The position numbers were made by a program, and so were the translations under genes. From positions 1 to 24,668 of the forward strand of contig JAQUAP010000008.1 in the NCBI GenBank assembly GCA_028687205.1: a DNA stretch of 24,668 nt. Direction: 5' to 3'. This DNA is from Candidatus Omnitrophota bacterium (GTDB taxonomy: Bacteria > Omnitrophota > Gorgyraeia > Gygaellales > Profunditerraquicolaceae). The notes beneath the pieces are model-generated. The model ran no database searches. It saw only the letters and a list, made by a program, of their open reading frames with translations, and was not told the DNA's origin. This document shows positions 7,576 through 15,056 of this stretch, in pieces. Within the stretch, counting starts at the first letter, position 1; each line of letters opens with the position of its first letter.

Positions 7576-8363
7576 TATTTTTCTCCCGGAACAAGGATGA
7601 CATTCGGTTTAGCCGTAACCGGGTTAGCGTTAACCAGGACAACGGTTTTATATACCGCCTCGATATTTTTATATGTAAGCACCTCTTGAAGAGTTCCTTC
7701 TTTGAAAATAGCGCCATTATCCAGCAGGCAGATACGGTTGCAATACGCGCTGGCAAGGTTTAAATCGTGCAGGACCATGACAATGGTCAGATTATTCTGG
7801 CGGTTAAGTTTTTTAAGCAGATCCATCACCTGTATCTGGTGGCCGATATCCAGGTGCGCTGTCGGTTCGTCTAATAATAAAAGTACCGGTTCCTGCGCCA
7901 ATGCCCGGGCGATAATTGCCCGCTGGCGTTCACCCGCGCTTAATTCATCAATCATTTTTTCCTTTAACGCCGAGGCGTCAGTTAAGGCGAGCGCCTTCTC
8001 GCAGATGGCGATATCTTTTCTGGTTTCAAACTGCAGCCTTTTTAAATGCGGGATCCTGCCCATTAAGACCAGTTCCATTACGCTGAATGAAAAACCGGTA
8101 GCGATATCCTGGGAAACAAAAGCCACCTTACGGCAAAATTCCTTTAAATCCATAGTCAAGATGTCCTTTTCGGAAAAATATATTCTTCCTTTGCGGGGAT
8201 GCAGGATTTTTGAACACAACCTGAGGAGCGTAGTCTTACCTGAGCCGTTCGGGCCGATAATCCCGATGAAATCACCAGCGGCAACATCCAAAGATACACC
8301 CTTAATGATATCTCCGCTGTAATAACCGGCGCTTAAGTTCTCAATTTTTAATAATGGTTTCAT
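7575..8363 (-). CDS. btuD: ABC transporter ATP-binding protein BtuD (FecE family)
   Basis: Cytoplasmic ATPase driving corrinoid import with BtuC and BtuF. In its 262 residues are Walker A GPNGSGKT (37-44), Q-loop in FVSQD (82-86), the signature LSAGE (141-145), Walker B VLLLLDE (160-166) and an H-loop in VLHDLNLA. The family also serves iron siderophores and haem; the B12 riboswitch, BtuF and cob genes around it support cobalamin. It overlaps btuC by one base (TAATG) and cobC likewise, so the genes are translationally coupled. Confidence 0.92.
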   Translation of the reverse strand: MKPLLKIENLSAGYYSGDIIKGVSLDVAAGDFIGIIGPNGSGKTTLLRLCSKILHPRKGRIYFSEKDILTMDLKEFCRKVAFVSQDIATGFSFSVMELVLMGRIPHLKRLQFETRKDIAICEKALALTDASALKEKMIDELSAGERQRAIIARALAQEPVLLLLDEPTAHLDIGHQIQVMDLLKKLNRQNNLTIVMVLHDLNLASAYCNRICLLDNGAIFKEGTLQEVLTYKNIEAVYKTVVLVNANPVTAKPNVILVPGEK

Positions 8364-9322
8364 TATACCCTCTGCCCGCGTTTTAATAAAATAATAAAGA
8401 TAGGCGCGCCGATGATCGCGGTAATTACCCCGATAGGGATTTCAACAGGCGCAAAAAGCGTGCGTGAAATAATATCACAGCCTACCATAAATATCGCGGC
8501 CGCCAGGCACGTAACCGGGATGAGCGCCTTATGGTTTGAGCCCACAACCAGGCGCATCATATGCGGCACGATTAAGCCGACAAAGCCGATTATCCCGCAG
8601 ATACAAATAAGGCTGGCGGTGATTAAGGCGGTAATCAGGATTAGGATATTTTTAACCTTCCGGGTATCTATCCCCAGGTGCATAGCTTGCTCTTCTCCTA
8701 ACTGAATAGCGTTTAAATCCTGGGCAAAAATGTAAATTGCGCCTATTCCTAACACTACGGGTATAGCTACCAGGAGGAGCAGCTGCCAGTCATAAACCTG
8801 CAAGGACCCCCATAACCACCAGTTCATTTCGTGCATCGCCTGATTGCCGAACAGGGAAACCAGGAAAACGATTATTGAAGAAAAGGCTATGGAAACGATT
8901 ACCCCGGAGAGGATTAAGGACCTGTCCGCTATTTTCTTTCTTTCGCTGGCCAGGGTATAAACCAGGATAATACTGGCTACTGCGCCCAGGAATGCCGCCA
9001 GCGGCATATAAATCCTTGAGACGCCCAGGATCACGGCGATTACGGCTGCCAGTCCTGCTCCGCTGGAGGTGCCCAATAAATAGGGTTCGGCTAAGGGATT
9101 CCTTAAGATTGCCTGCAGGGTTATTCCCGCGACTGCCAGGCCGCTGCCGACCAGGATTGCTGCCAATATCCTGAGCAGGCGCATATTAAAGATAACCTGG
9201 TTATCCTTAAGTAAAAGGCTGCCCAGGGGTATACGCACTGAGCCTTGCGCCAGGCCGAAAGCTACCGCGACAACCAGCAGTAAAAATAAGGCTAGCAATT
9301 TTTTATTTAAGCGTTTATTCAT
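8363..9322 (-). CDS. btuC: ABC transporter permease BtuC (FecCD family)
   Basis: Inner-membrane permease that forms the corrinoid channel as a homodimer. The 319-residue protein is strongly hydrophobic with about nine to ten predicted membrane segments. It has the FecCD family marks RLLRILAAILVGSGLAVAG, LQAILRNPLAEPYLLGTSSGA and, near the end, IIGFVGLIVPHMMR, which holds the cytoplasmic coupling segment. The ATG overlaps the btuF stop (ATGA). Substrate assignment rests on the operon, since siderophore permeases look alike. Confidence 0.93.
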   Translation of the reverse strand: MNKRLNKKLLALFLLLVVAVAFGLAQGSVRIPLGSLLLKDNQVIFNMRLLRILAAILVGSGLAVAGITLQAILRNPLAEPYLLGTSSGAGLAAVIAVILGVSRIYMPLAAFLGAVASIILVYTLASERKKIADRSLILSGVIVSIAFSSIIVFLVSLFGNQAMHEMNWWLWGSLQVYDWQLLLLVAIPVVLGIGAIYIFAQDLNAIQLGEEQAMHLGIDTRKVKNILILITALITASLICICGIIGFVGLIVPHMMRLVVGSNHKALIPVTCLAAAIFMVGCDIISRTLFAPVEIPIGVITAIIGAPIFIILLKRGQRV

Positions 9323-10152
9323 TGGCCAGGGTATAATTTTTTATACAGCTTTTTTAAGCCTTCGGTTATGCGGGGAGTGGGCCTTAGCAAAAGGTCCGGT
9401 TCAATGTCATTAAAGACCCGCTTATCTTTTACCGCGGCGATATTCGCCCAGCCAAAACGTGCTTCGACTAATTTTAACGGAGATGCCCTATCCATATAAG
9501 CCAGAATAATCACCTGCGGATCCAGGCTGACTACCTTTTCCGCGCTGAAGTTAGAGTAAGGCCTTTTGACATCATGCGCGACATTGATGCCTCCCGCCAA
9601 GCTAATGATTTCATCAATAAGCGAACCTTTGCCCGCGGTCATCAGCGGCTCAGGCCAGATCTCTACAAAAACCCTTACTTTTGCGTTTTGCGGGATAAGT
9701 TTTGTCTGCGCCCGTATCTTTTCAATATCCTCTTGCATCTTCCTGATTAATGCCGTTGCCTCTTGCTCTCTATGCGTAATTACGCCTATTTCTTCTATGG
9801 TTTTAAATAATCCTTCTATGCTCGCGGGATCAGAGACATAAGTCTTAAGTTTCAGGTGTTTTAATTCTTCAACTACCGGCGCCTGCTCTAAACCGGTACA
9901 AAAAATATAATCGGGTTTTAAGGAAACTATCTTTTCTATATTAGGGTGGCTAAAATCGCCTACTTTAGCCTTGGCTTTAGCTTCCGCAGGGTAATTACAG
10001 TAAGCACTTACTCCCGCGATCTCCTCGCCAAGCCCTAAAGCAAAAAGAATCTCCGTAGTTGAGGGCGCCAGGGAAATATATCTTGAGGCGGCTTCGGCAT
10101 TAAAGCGGATGAGAAAAATAAATACCAGGCTTAAAATTATTTTTTTATTCAT
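9319..10152 (-). CDS. btuF: Periplasmic corrinoid-binding protein BtuF
   Basis: Captures cobalamin or cobinamide in the periplasm and delivers it to BtuCD. The 277 residues start with a signal peptide (about 1-22, ending AEAA; no lipobox cysteine, so probably soluble), followed by the family opening YISLAPSTTEILFALGLG and the segments PNIEKIVSLKPDYIF and RPTPRITEGL, typical of class III (helical backbone) binding proteins of the BtuF group. It is the first gene after the riboswitch. No good Shine-Dalgarno sequence lies in the 5-10 base zone before the ATG: the T-run of the attenuator occupies it. Confidence 0.92.
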   Translation of the reverse strand: MNKKIILSLVFIFLIRFNAEAASRYISLAPSTTEILFALGLGEEIAGVSAYCNYPAEAKAKAKVGDFSHPNIEKIVSLKPDYIFCTGLEQAPVVEELKHLKLKTYVSDPASIEGLFKTIEEIGVITHREQEATALIRKMQEDIEKIRAQTKLIPQNAKVRVFVEIWPEPLMTAGKGSLIDEIISLAGGINVAHDVKRPYSNFSAEKVVSLDPQVIILAYMDRASPLKLVEARFGWANIAAVKDKRVFNDIEPDLLLRPTPRITEGLKKLYKKLYPGQ

Positions 10153-10158
10153 CTAAAT

Positions 10159-10190
10159 AAAAAACCCGCCTAATCTTTCCTTGGCGGGTT
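10159..10190 (-). terminator. Intrinsic terminator of the btuF leader (riboswitch attenuator)
   Basis: On the minus strand AACCCGCC (10183-10190) pairs perfectly with GGCGGGTT (10163-10170) across a 12-base loop, followed by six T (10159-10164) and a further TTT. The T-run ends a few bases before the btuF ATG at 10152. Standing downstream of the cobalamin aptamer, it is the obvious expression platform: ligand-bound aptamer, terminator formed, operon off. A competing short hairpin GGGT/ACCC (10186-10196) overlaps its 5' arm and could be part of an antiterminator. Confidence 0.9.
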
Positions 10191-10233
10191 GCACCCAAAT
10201 ATAACTCTGGCCCATTCCACGAGGCGAATCTTT

Positions 10234-10374
10234 TTATAGGCAGGTCTTCTGGCTTGGGGCTTACTTCTCTTACGGCCTTCCCGGTTTTATCAACCAGTGG
10301 CTTTGCGTAAGCGTTGCTTGCCCGTTACAGCGGCGGGACCGCATCAGCTTATAACTGATTTCCCTAACCTATAA
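10234..10374 (-). promoter_or_regulatory. Cobalamin riboswitch (long canonical class) upstream of btuFCD-cob
   Basis: The B12 box reads AGCCAGAAGACCTGCC (10239-10254), one base from consensus. Upstream in the RNA come GGGAAGGC (10275-10282), GCCACTG (10295-10301), a GCGGTCCCGCCGCTGTAACGGG core and GGGAA. The ends TTATAGG (10368-10374) and CCTATAA (10234-10240) pair perfectly as P1. All the family landmarks are in the right order and spacing. It lies in the 318-base gap between btuR and btuF, behind its own promoter, and is followed by an intrinsic terminator, so it should shut off uptake and salvage genes when adenosylcobalamin is plentiful. Confidence 0.96.
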
Positions 10375-10383
10375 TTAAATGGC

Positions 10384-10420
10384 TTTGCCTAAATGAAGGC
10401 AAACCATGGCCTTGCGGCCA
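10384..10420 (-). other. Two 5' leader hairpins ahead of the riboswitch aptamer
   Basis: Just downstream of the predicted transcription start, the RNA can form TGGCC-GCAA-GGCCA (10407-10420, a GNRA tetraloop) and TTTGCCT/AGGCAAA with a 6-base loop (10384-10403). Both are perfect stems. They are probably 5' stabilising elements or accessory parts of the leader; no role is shown. Confidence 0.6.
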
Positions 10421-10432
10421 ATTGTCTTTTTT

Positions 10433-10460
10433 ACTTTAACACCCTAAAACTATTTGTCAA
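10433..10460 (-). promoter_or_regulatory. Sigma-70-type promoter of the btuFCD-cob operon
   Basis: A perfect -35 TTGACA (10455-10460) is followed by 16 bases and TAAAGT (10433-10438, 4 of 6 matches to TATAAT). It starts about 10 bases behind the btuR stop and about 60 bases ahead of the aptamer, as expected for a riboswitch leader. It implies that the operon starts anew here and that btuR belongs to the upstream unit. Confidence 0.72.
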
Positions 10461-10470
10461 CTGAATTTTA

Positions 10471-10974
10471 TTAAAACTCAAACCCTTTCCTTGCCCGCAC
10501 GCCCTGTTTATAATAATGCTTCTTTTCTTTTATCTCGCTGACTAGATCCGCGATTTTCAAGATTGCGGGGTGCGCGGAGCGCCCGGTAAGGATTAACTCT
10601 ATTTTTTTTGGGGTTTTCTTTAGGAGATCCAGGACTTCGGCTAAGCTCAAAAGCCCGAGCCTTAAGGCAACATTTATTTCATCCAGCACGATCAGCGCGT
10701 AGTGCTGGCTGGCAATCGCTTTTTTTACCGCTGCCAAACCTTTCCTGGCCAGGGCGAGGTCTTTTTTTTGCGGAGTCCGGCGCAAAAAACAAGCTGCACC
10801 GTATTGTTCAACTTTTATGTTTTTAAGCTTTTTCAGGGAAACCAGCTCGCAATAGCGCCCCCTTTTCAGGAACTGACATACGTACACCTTAAATCCCGCG
10901 CCCGCGCCCCTTAAAGCCAGGCCTAAGGCGGCTGTAGTCTTGCCTTTTCCATTTCCTGTATATACCTGAATCAA
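10471..10974 (-). CDS. btuR: Corrinoid adenosyltransferase (CobA/CobO/BtuR type)
   Basis: Transfers the adenosyl group of ATP to the cobalt of reduced corrinoids, making the coenzyme form and the substrate for CobU. The 167-residue protein has the P-loop GNGKGKTTAALG (7-18) at its very start, VYVCQFLKRG, then LIVLDEINVAL and LILTGR, all marks of the BtuR/CobO family. Length is slightly shorter than E. coli BtuR (about 196), mainly at the N-terminus, as in many bacteria. It follows a glycosyltransferase gene by 12 bases and so is probably co-transcribed with the envelope genes; it lies upstream of the riboswitch and so outside its control. Confidence 0.95.
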   Translation of the reverse strand: MIQVYTGNGKGKTTAALGLALRGAGAGFKVYVCQFLKRGRYCELVSLKKLKNIKVEQYGAACFLRRTPQKKDLALARKGLAAVKKAIASQHYALIVLDEINVALRLGLLSLAEVLDLLKKTPKKIELILTGRSAHPAILKIADLVSEIKEKKHYYKQGVRARKGFEF

Positions 10975-10986
10975 CCCATCCTCCTT

Positions 10987-11652
10987 CTATTTACCGCAGC
11001 CTGCTTTAATGATAAATTTTAAGAACCTCAGGGTATCTAAAAAAGGATTAATCTGGCTTTTTTGCCCCCGGTAAACAGTTGTAATCGGGACCGACTCTAT
11101 TTTAAAGCCGCCTCGCGCGGCCTTGAGTAATATTTCGGTTTCTATCTCATATTTAGCTGTCTCTAATGTTATTTTTTTCAGGACATGCGTTTTAATCAGG
11201 CGAAAGCCGCATTGCGTATCCGGAATATCCTGTTTACACAAACAGGATATTAACCAGGACATAAATTTATTGGTAATAATACGTATTAAGGGCATATTTT
11301 GGGTTTGTAACATACGGTTCCCTATAAGTATATCGCTCTGAGAAAGGCCGGCTAAACATATGAAATATTGTAAATCCTGGGGCAGGTGCTGGCCATCCCC
11401 ATCCATGGTAATTACAGCTTCGAAATCATGCGTTAAGGCGTAGGCAAAGCCTTTCCTTAAACAGGCGCCTTTACCCGCGTTAACCTGGTTTCTTAAAACT
11501 ACCGCGCCCGCGTCAGAGGCGATCTGGGCAGTATTGTCCCTTGAGCCGTCATCAACCACTAAAACATCCGGATTTTGCTCCTTGACCTCCTTGACCAGCC
11601 TGAAAATCTCTTTGGATTCATTATAGGTGGGGATAATAATACAGATCTTCAT
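10987..11652 (-). CDS. Family 2 glycosyltransferase, polyprenyl-phosphate sugar transferase-like
   Basis: Cytoplasmic-face glycosyltransferase with a GT-A fold. The start IIIPTYNES, then VVDDGSRDNT, the MDGDGQHLPQDL segment holding the metal-binding DxD and a later CGFRLIK motif match the group around dolichyl/polyprenyl-phosphate mannose or glucose synthases. At 221 residues it lacks the membrane tail some of these have. I chose the ATG at 11652 (MKICIIIP): it overlaps the upstream stop as ATGA and has GGAAGGA just before it, while the in-frame ATG at 11682 would overlap the acyltransferase by 34 bases. Its acceptor is unknown; the neighbours suggest cell-envelope lipid or polysaccharide. 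Confidence 0.88.
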   Translation of the reverse strand: MKICIIIPTYNESKEIFRLVKEVKEQNPDVLVVDDGSRDNTAQIASDAGAVVLRNQVNAGKGACLRKGFAYALTHDFEAVITMDGDGQHLPQDLQYFICLAGLSQSDILIGNRMLQTQNMPLIRIITNKFMSWLISCLCKQDIPDTQCGFRLIKTHVLKKITLETAKYEIETEILLKAARGGFKIESVPITTVYRGQKSQINPFLDTLRFLKFIIKAGCGK

Positions 11653-12506
11653 TCCTTCCAAAACCTCCTGAACATATACCATTGTTCCGGGTAACGCCGG
11701 ATATAATCTTCAAAAATAACCTTATAGCTGGTGATGATTGCTTTTAGATCCTTCTCTTCGTCTCCGCAAGGACTGTAGTCAAGCGGCTTATTGATGATTA
11801 AAGAAAAACTGTCGTCTTTGTTCCTGAGCATAAATCCGGGGACTATTTTAGTCTTGGTCTGCAAGGAAAATACAGCCGGGCCCAGGGGAAAGACCGTCGG
11901 CTTACCAAAGAAATCTAATACCATCCCTTTGCCCACGAAATCCCGGTCACCGACCAGCCCTACCAACTCATTTCTTTTTAAGGCCTTCAGGCACCCTTTG
12001 GCCGCGTTGCCTAACGGAAGGACTTTCGTGCCCTTGCTTTCTCTCTGGCCGTTAAAGAGCGCGTCTACATCCTTGGATTTATGCGGCAGGGCAACGGTTA
12101 AGAAAGGATACCCCAGCATAGAAATCACTACTCCCCCTAATTCCCAGTTTCCCAGGTGCGCGGTTACCACTATCGCGCCCTTGCCTTCGGAGAGGCACTC
12201 ATCAAAGTGGCGCAGGTCTATTAAGCGGATATTTTTTTTGATATATTCATCATCGAGCTTATTAAAACGGAAAAAATCTACAAGGTATTTGGCAAAATTA
12301 TGGAATAGTTGCTTGCGGATCCTGGCGATCTCAGCGCGGGATTTTTCCGGAAAAATTACCCGCAGGTTTTCAGTAACTGCCTTACGGTCCCTGAAGGCAA
12401 ATATAGAATATACGTTAGCTAGAAATACGGCCAGCGCGTAGGCTGTTTTTAACGGCAGGCTTAAAGCAACGCTTTGAAAAATCCTATAAAGAAAATAGTT
12501 AACCAT
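11649..12506 (-). CDS. Lipid A biosynthesis acyltransferase family protein (LpxL/HtrB type)
   Basis: Membrane-associated acyltransferase, likely adding a secondary acyl chain to lipid A or a related glycolipid. In its 285 residues are an N-terminal hydrophobic stretch (about 13-36), the catalytic HLGNWE (H117, E122; the HxxxxE/D motif), a GDRDF block and the C-terminal PEQWYMFRRFW, which closely follows the family end PEQYxWxHRRFK. It starts 8 bases inside the preceding glycosyltransferase gene. Presence supports an outer membrane with lipid A-like lipids; whether the acceptor is Kdo2-lipid A cannot be told here. Confidence 0.9.
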   Translation of the reverse strand: MVNYFLYRIFQSVALSLPLKTAYALAVFLANVYSIFAFRDRKAVTENLRVIFPEKSRAEIARIRKQLFHNFAKYLVDFFRFNKLDDEYIKKNIRLIDLRHFDECLSEGKGAIVVTAHLGNWELGGVVISMLGYPFLTVALPHKSKDVDALFNGQRESKGTKVLPLGNAAKGCLKALKRNELVGLVGDRDFVGKGMVLDFFGKPTVFPLGPAVFSLQTKTKIVPGFMLRNKDDSFSLIINKPLDYSPCGDEEKDLKAIITSYKVIFEDYIRRYPEQWYMFRRFWKE

Positions 12507-13623
12507 TACGGCTTTCTAGCAAAAGCCTGGCGATGTCCATGCTGGCGTTAGGCTTGCTTATCTGTCTTGCCGAATCGCTTAAATGCTTTAATTTATGGGG
12601 ATTTTTAAAAAGTTCTTCAATAATCAGGTTTATCGTCTTGGCGTCTTCAACTTTAAGCGCGGCCTCTTTTTGCGTAAGGTAGGCAGTGTTATTGGCCTCC
12701 TGGCCGGGCAAGGGCTTGACGATAATCATGGGCTTGGCCAGGCTCAAGACTTCGGAGGTAGTTACCCCTCCGGGCTTGCTGATTACTATATCCGCGATAG
12801 ACATTAACTCGTTGATATTTTGCGTATAACCAAAAACAAGTATCTTGTTTTTATATTTTTTTATTTTGCGTTTTAACGCGTTATAGAGCTTCCTGTTGGT
12901 CCCGGTTACGATAATCTCCTGGATAGCCCGGCCCACTTTTTCTAATGACCTGACGATTGTCTTTATCGGGCCTAACCCCTGGCCTCCGCCCATGATTAAT
13001 ATCGTAGGCAGGTCCGGGGATAACTTATGTTTAGCAAAGATACTGTTTTTATCTAAGGTTGCGTTAAACTTGGGGTCAAAAGGGATACCCAGCGCCTTTA
13101 CCTTCCGCTCCGGCACGCCTTTTTTAATCAAGCGCAAAGAGACATCTTCAGACGGGGTGATATAACAATCTACGGCATCATAAATCCAGTAGGAGTGCGG
13201 GACATAATCCGTCAATACCGCAATTAATGGGAGGTCTACCTGGTAGGTCTTCTTGTAGCCGGCGACCATGCCGCAGGGAAACGCCTGGGTGCAAACAACC
13301 ATGTCGGGCTTAAGCCGCTCGAACAATTTTTTTAATTTTGGAGAATTGGTCTGGTTGATGTTCTGTTTGGCTTTTTCTATTCTTTTTACTATTTTAGGGT
13401 TATCGTAAAGGTAATCCCAGATCCTGGGGGCAACCTTGATGATGCCCATATAAATACTGTTCACCACTTTCTCGGCGACAGGATTGGTATAATTAAAGGC
13501 ATTGATATTCGAGATTTCGGCGCCGGGGGCTAATATTTTGATGGCCTTCTCAATAGCCAGGGTAGCGTTATGGTGCCCGGAGACTTCTGAAATATACATT
13601 AGGACTACGCGCTTAGGATGCAT
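12499..13623 (-). CDS. MGDG-synthase-like glycosyltransferase (GT28, MurG-related)
   Basis: A 374-residue GT-B glycosyltransferase resembling monogalactosyl-diacylglycerol synthases and bacterial processive diacylglycerol glucosyltransferases. The N-terminal domain has SEVSGHHNATLAIEKAI, matching the SxxxGHxxAA opening of that family, and VCTQAFPCGMVAGY. The linker has LTDYVPHSYW, and the C-terminal domain has MGGGQGLGPI and the sugar-nucleotide site ADIVISKPGGVTTSEVL followed by PLPGQEANN, the GT28 signature. It probably glycosylates a membrane lipid, using UDP-sugar. It overlaps the acyltransferase gene by 8 bases, pointing to a shared envelope-lipid job. Confidence 0.88.
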   Translation of the reverse strand: MHPKRVVLMYISEVSGHHNATLAIEKAIKILAPGAEISNINAFNYTNPVAEKVVNSIYMGIIKVAPRIWDYLYDNPKIVKRIEKAKQNINQTNSPKLKKLFERLKPDMVVCTQAFPCGMVAGYKKTYQVDLPLIAVLTDYVPHSYWIYDAVDCYITPSEDVSLRLIKKGVPERKVKALGIPFDPKFNATLDKNSIFAKHKLSPDLPTILIMGGGQGLGPIKTIVRSLEKVGRAIQEIIVTGTNRKLYNALKRKIKKYKNKILVFGYTQNINELMSIADIVISKPGGVTTSEVLSLAKPMIIVKPLPGQEANNTAYLTQKEAALKVEDAKTINLIIEELFKNPHKLKHLSDSARQISKPNASMDIARLLLESRNG

Positions 13624-13631
13624 GTGTTTTT

Positions 13632-14798
13632 TTAGAATTTACCTTCCTGGCATAATTCAAGAAAGGCTTCGGTTACGTGGGGGTTAAATTGCAGGTTACT
13701 TAGCTTCCGGATTTCTTTTATGGCTTCATTTTTATACAGGGCCGCGCGGTACGGCCTGTCCGTAGTCATGGCGTCAAAAGAATCGGCTACTGAGATTATA
13801 GAAGCGATCAATGGAATCTGGTCCCCTTTCAAGCCTTCCGGGTAACCCCGGCCATCCGGCCTTTCATGGTGATATTTTACTCCTGCTAAGGCATGCTCTA
13901 GTTCTTTAATGGGCTTAAGGATGGTTACCCCGATTAAAGGATGTTCTTTGATTTTATTCCTTTCGCCTATGGTCAAGGTCCCTCTTTTATTCAGTATGTG
14001 CTCGGGGACGCCGATTTTGCCGACATCATGCAGCAGGCTGGCGATATGGAGTTTTTCAATAAATTTACTGTCCAGTGCCTTCTTATTCCTCTGGGAGAGT
14101 TTTTTGGCGATTTCCAGGCTTAAGTTAGTCACCCTGGTGGTATGCCCGTGTGTATAGTTATCTTTTGCTTCTATGGCGGCAACCAGGGCGATGGTAGTGC
14201 GTATAAATAGCTGGTGCTTTTTATCCAGTTCGGATTTCAGCTCCTTAAAAAGATTGGCGTTCCTTATAGCCATGGACATATTGGAAGCCAGGGCGACAAA
14301 GAAATCCAGCTCTTCGCGCAGGAATTTCTTTCCGTTTTCCTTCCTCCCCAGCAGCAATAAACCTAATAATTCATCCCTGAAGTAGCTTGGCACGCAGGTA
14401 ACGGTTTCTAACATACTCATCTGATAGAGCACGTCGGCCAAAAGATGTTTCAGGCGTTCTTTGGCATGGCTTGTTTTGAGGCAGGCCTGTGCGTCTTCCA
14501 GCGTAAGGACATCGCTATTAAAGAGGAGCCTGTTGTTGCGTTCTCTGAAAAAACGGATCAACGAATCATCTTTATCAAAGCCCGCCAGGCCTACGGGTAT
14601 TTTTTTTGCCAGGGAGCCGCCGGAAACAGTAAGCACATAAGCCTGGCGGTCCGGCTTATGCATAAGTATGCTGGCATGCCCGACTTTTACCTTATCCACT
14701 ACCATGCGCACGATTATCTTGATGAGTAAATCAGGGTCATGCACAAAAATCATATTGCGGGCAGCGGTCTCTAATTCTTTTTTAAAATCAATGGCCAT
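13632..14798 (-). CDS. GAF domain / HD-GYP cyclic-di-GMP phosphodiesterase
   Basis: A 388-residue soluble signalling protein. A GAF-like sensor domain spans about 8-185, followed by a short helix and an HD-GYP domain (about 195-385). The metal and catalytic motifs are all present: HGHT near 217-220, HD in LLHDVGKIG (257-258), HHE in YHHERPDGRGYPEGL (310-312) and GYP (318-320). HD-GYP proteins hydrolyse cyclic di-GMP to GMP, controlling motility, biofilm or envelope traits; the motif is intact, so activity is expected. No membrane segment or receiver domain is seen, so the GAF domain probably binds a cytoplasmic ligand. It sits 21 bases behind the lipoyl gene and 8 before the lipid glycosyltransferase. 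Confidence 0.92.
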   Translation of the reverse strand: MAIDFKKELETAARNMIFVHDPDLLIKIIVRMVVDKVKVGHASILMHKPDRQAYVLTVSGGSLAKKIPVGLAGFDKDDSLIRFFRERNNRLLFNSDVLTLEDAQACLKTSHAKERLKHLLADVLYQMSMLETVTCVPSYFRDELLGLLLLGRKENGKKFLREELDFFVALASNMSMAIRNANLFKELKSELDKKHQLFIRTTIALVAAIEAKDNYTHGHTTRVTNLSLEIAKKLSQRNKKALDSKFIEKLHIASLLHDVGKIGVPEHILNKRGTLTIGERNKIKEHPLIGVTILKPIKELEHALAGVKYHHERPDGRGYPEGLKGDQIPLIASIISVADSFDAMTTDRPYRAALYKNEAIKEIRKLSNLQFNPHVTEAFLELCQEGKF

Positions 14799-14819
14799 CG
14801 CGCGCGCCTTTCAGCATTT

Positions 14820-15056
14820 TTAACTCTCCTGAATCAACCCCAGAGTATCCCCTACGTTCACCGTCGCGCCTTCCGAAGCTGAAATCTCCGTAAGCACCCC
14901 CGAACAGGGGCTCGGCAGGTTAAAGGTAGCCTTGTCCGTGGTAAGCTCTACCAGGTCATCTTTGGCATTGACCTTTTCCCCTGTTTTAAAATACCAGTAG
15001 GAAACGGTAGCCTTTTGAATACCTTCGCTTAATTGCGGCAAAACTATCTTTGTCAT
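14820..15056 (-). CDS. Free-standing lipoyl-domain carrier protein (E2-type, 78 residues)
   Basis: A complete biotinyl/lipoyl domain with nothing else: residues 1-78 match the N-terminal lipoyl domain of 2-oxoacid dehydrogenase E2 subunits. The lipoylation site is K42 in LTTDKATF, preceded by GEKV and followed by the GV-L hairpin and GDTLGLI. It ends at a real stop codon (TAA); the following 21 bases lead into the next gene, with no linker, peripheral-subunit-binding domain or acyltransferase core. It overlaps lipB by 4 bases (ATGA) and follows lpd, so it is presumably octanoylated by that LipB and re-oxidised by that Lpd. It could be a split E2 whose core lies elsewhere, or a carrier for another redox enzyme. 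GcvH is less likely, as GcvH is longer (about 125) and differs in sequence. Confidence 0.9.
   Translation of the reverse strand: MTKIVLPQLSEGIQKATVSYWYFKTGEKVNAKDDLVELTTDKATFNLPSPCSGVLTEISASEGATVNVGDTLGLIQES

Noticed and set aside
10407..10432. A plus-strand terminator (TGGCC/GGCCA hairpin followed by a T-run)
   Set aside because: No plus-strand gene precedes it. On the minus strand the same bases are the 5' end of the riboswitch leader, which explains the hairpin better.
11653..11682. N-terminal extension of the GT2 glycosyltransferase (ATG at 11682)
   Set aside because: It would overlap the acyltransferase by 34 bases and adds residues before the conserved IIIPTYNE start; the ATGA overlap at 11649-11652 with its own ribosome site is better.
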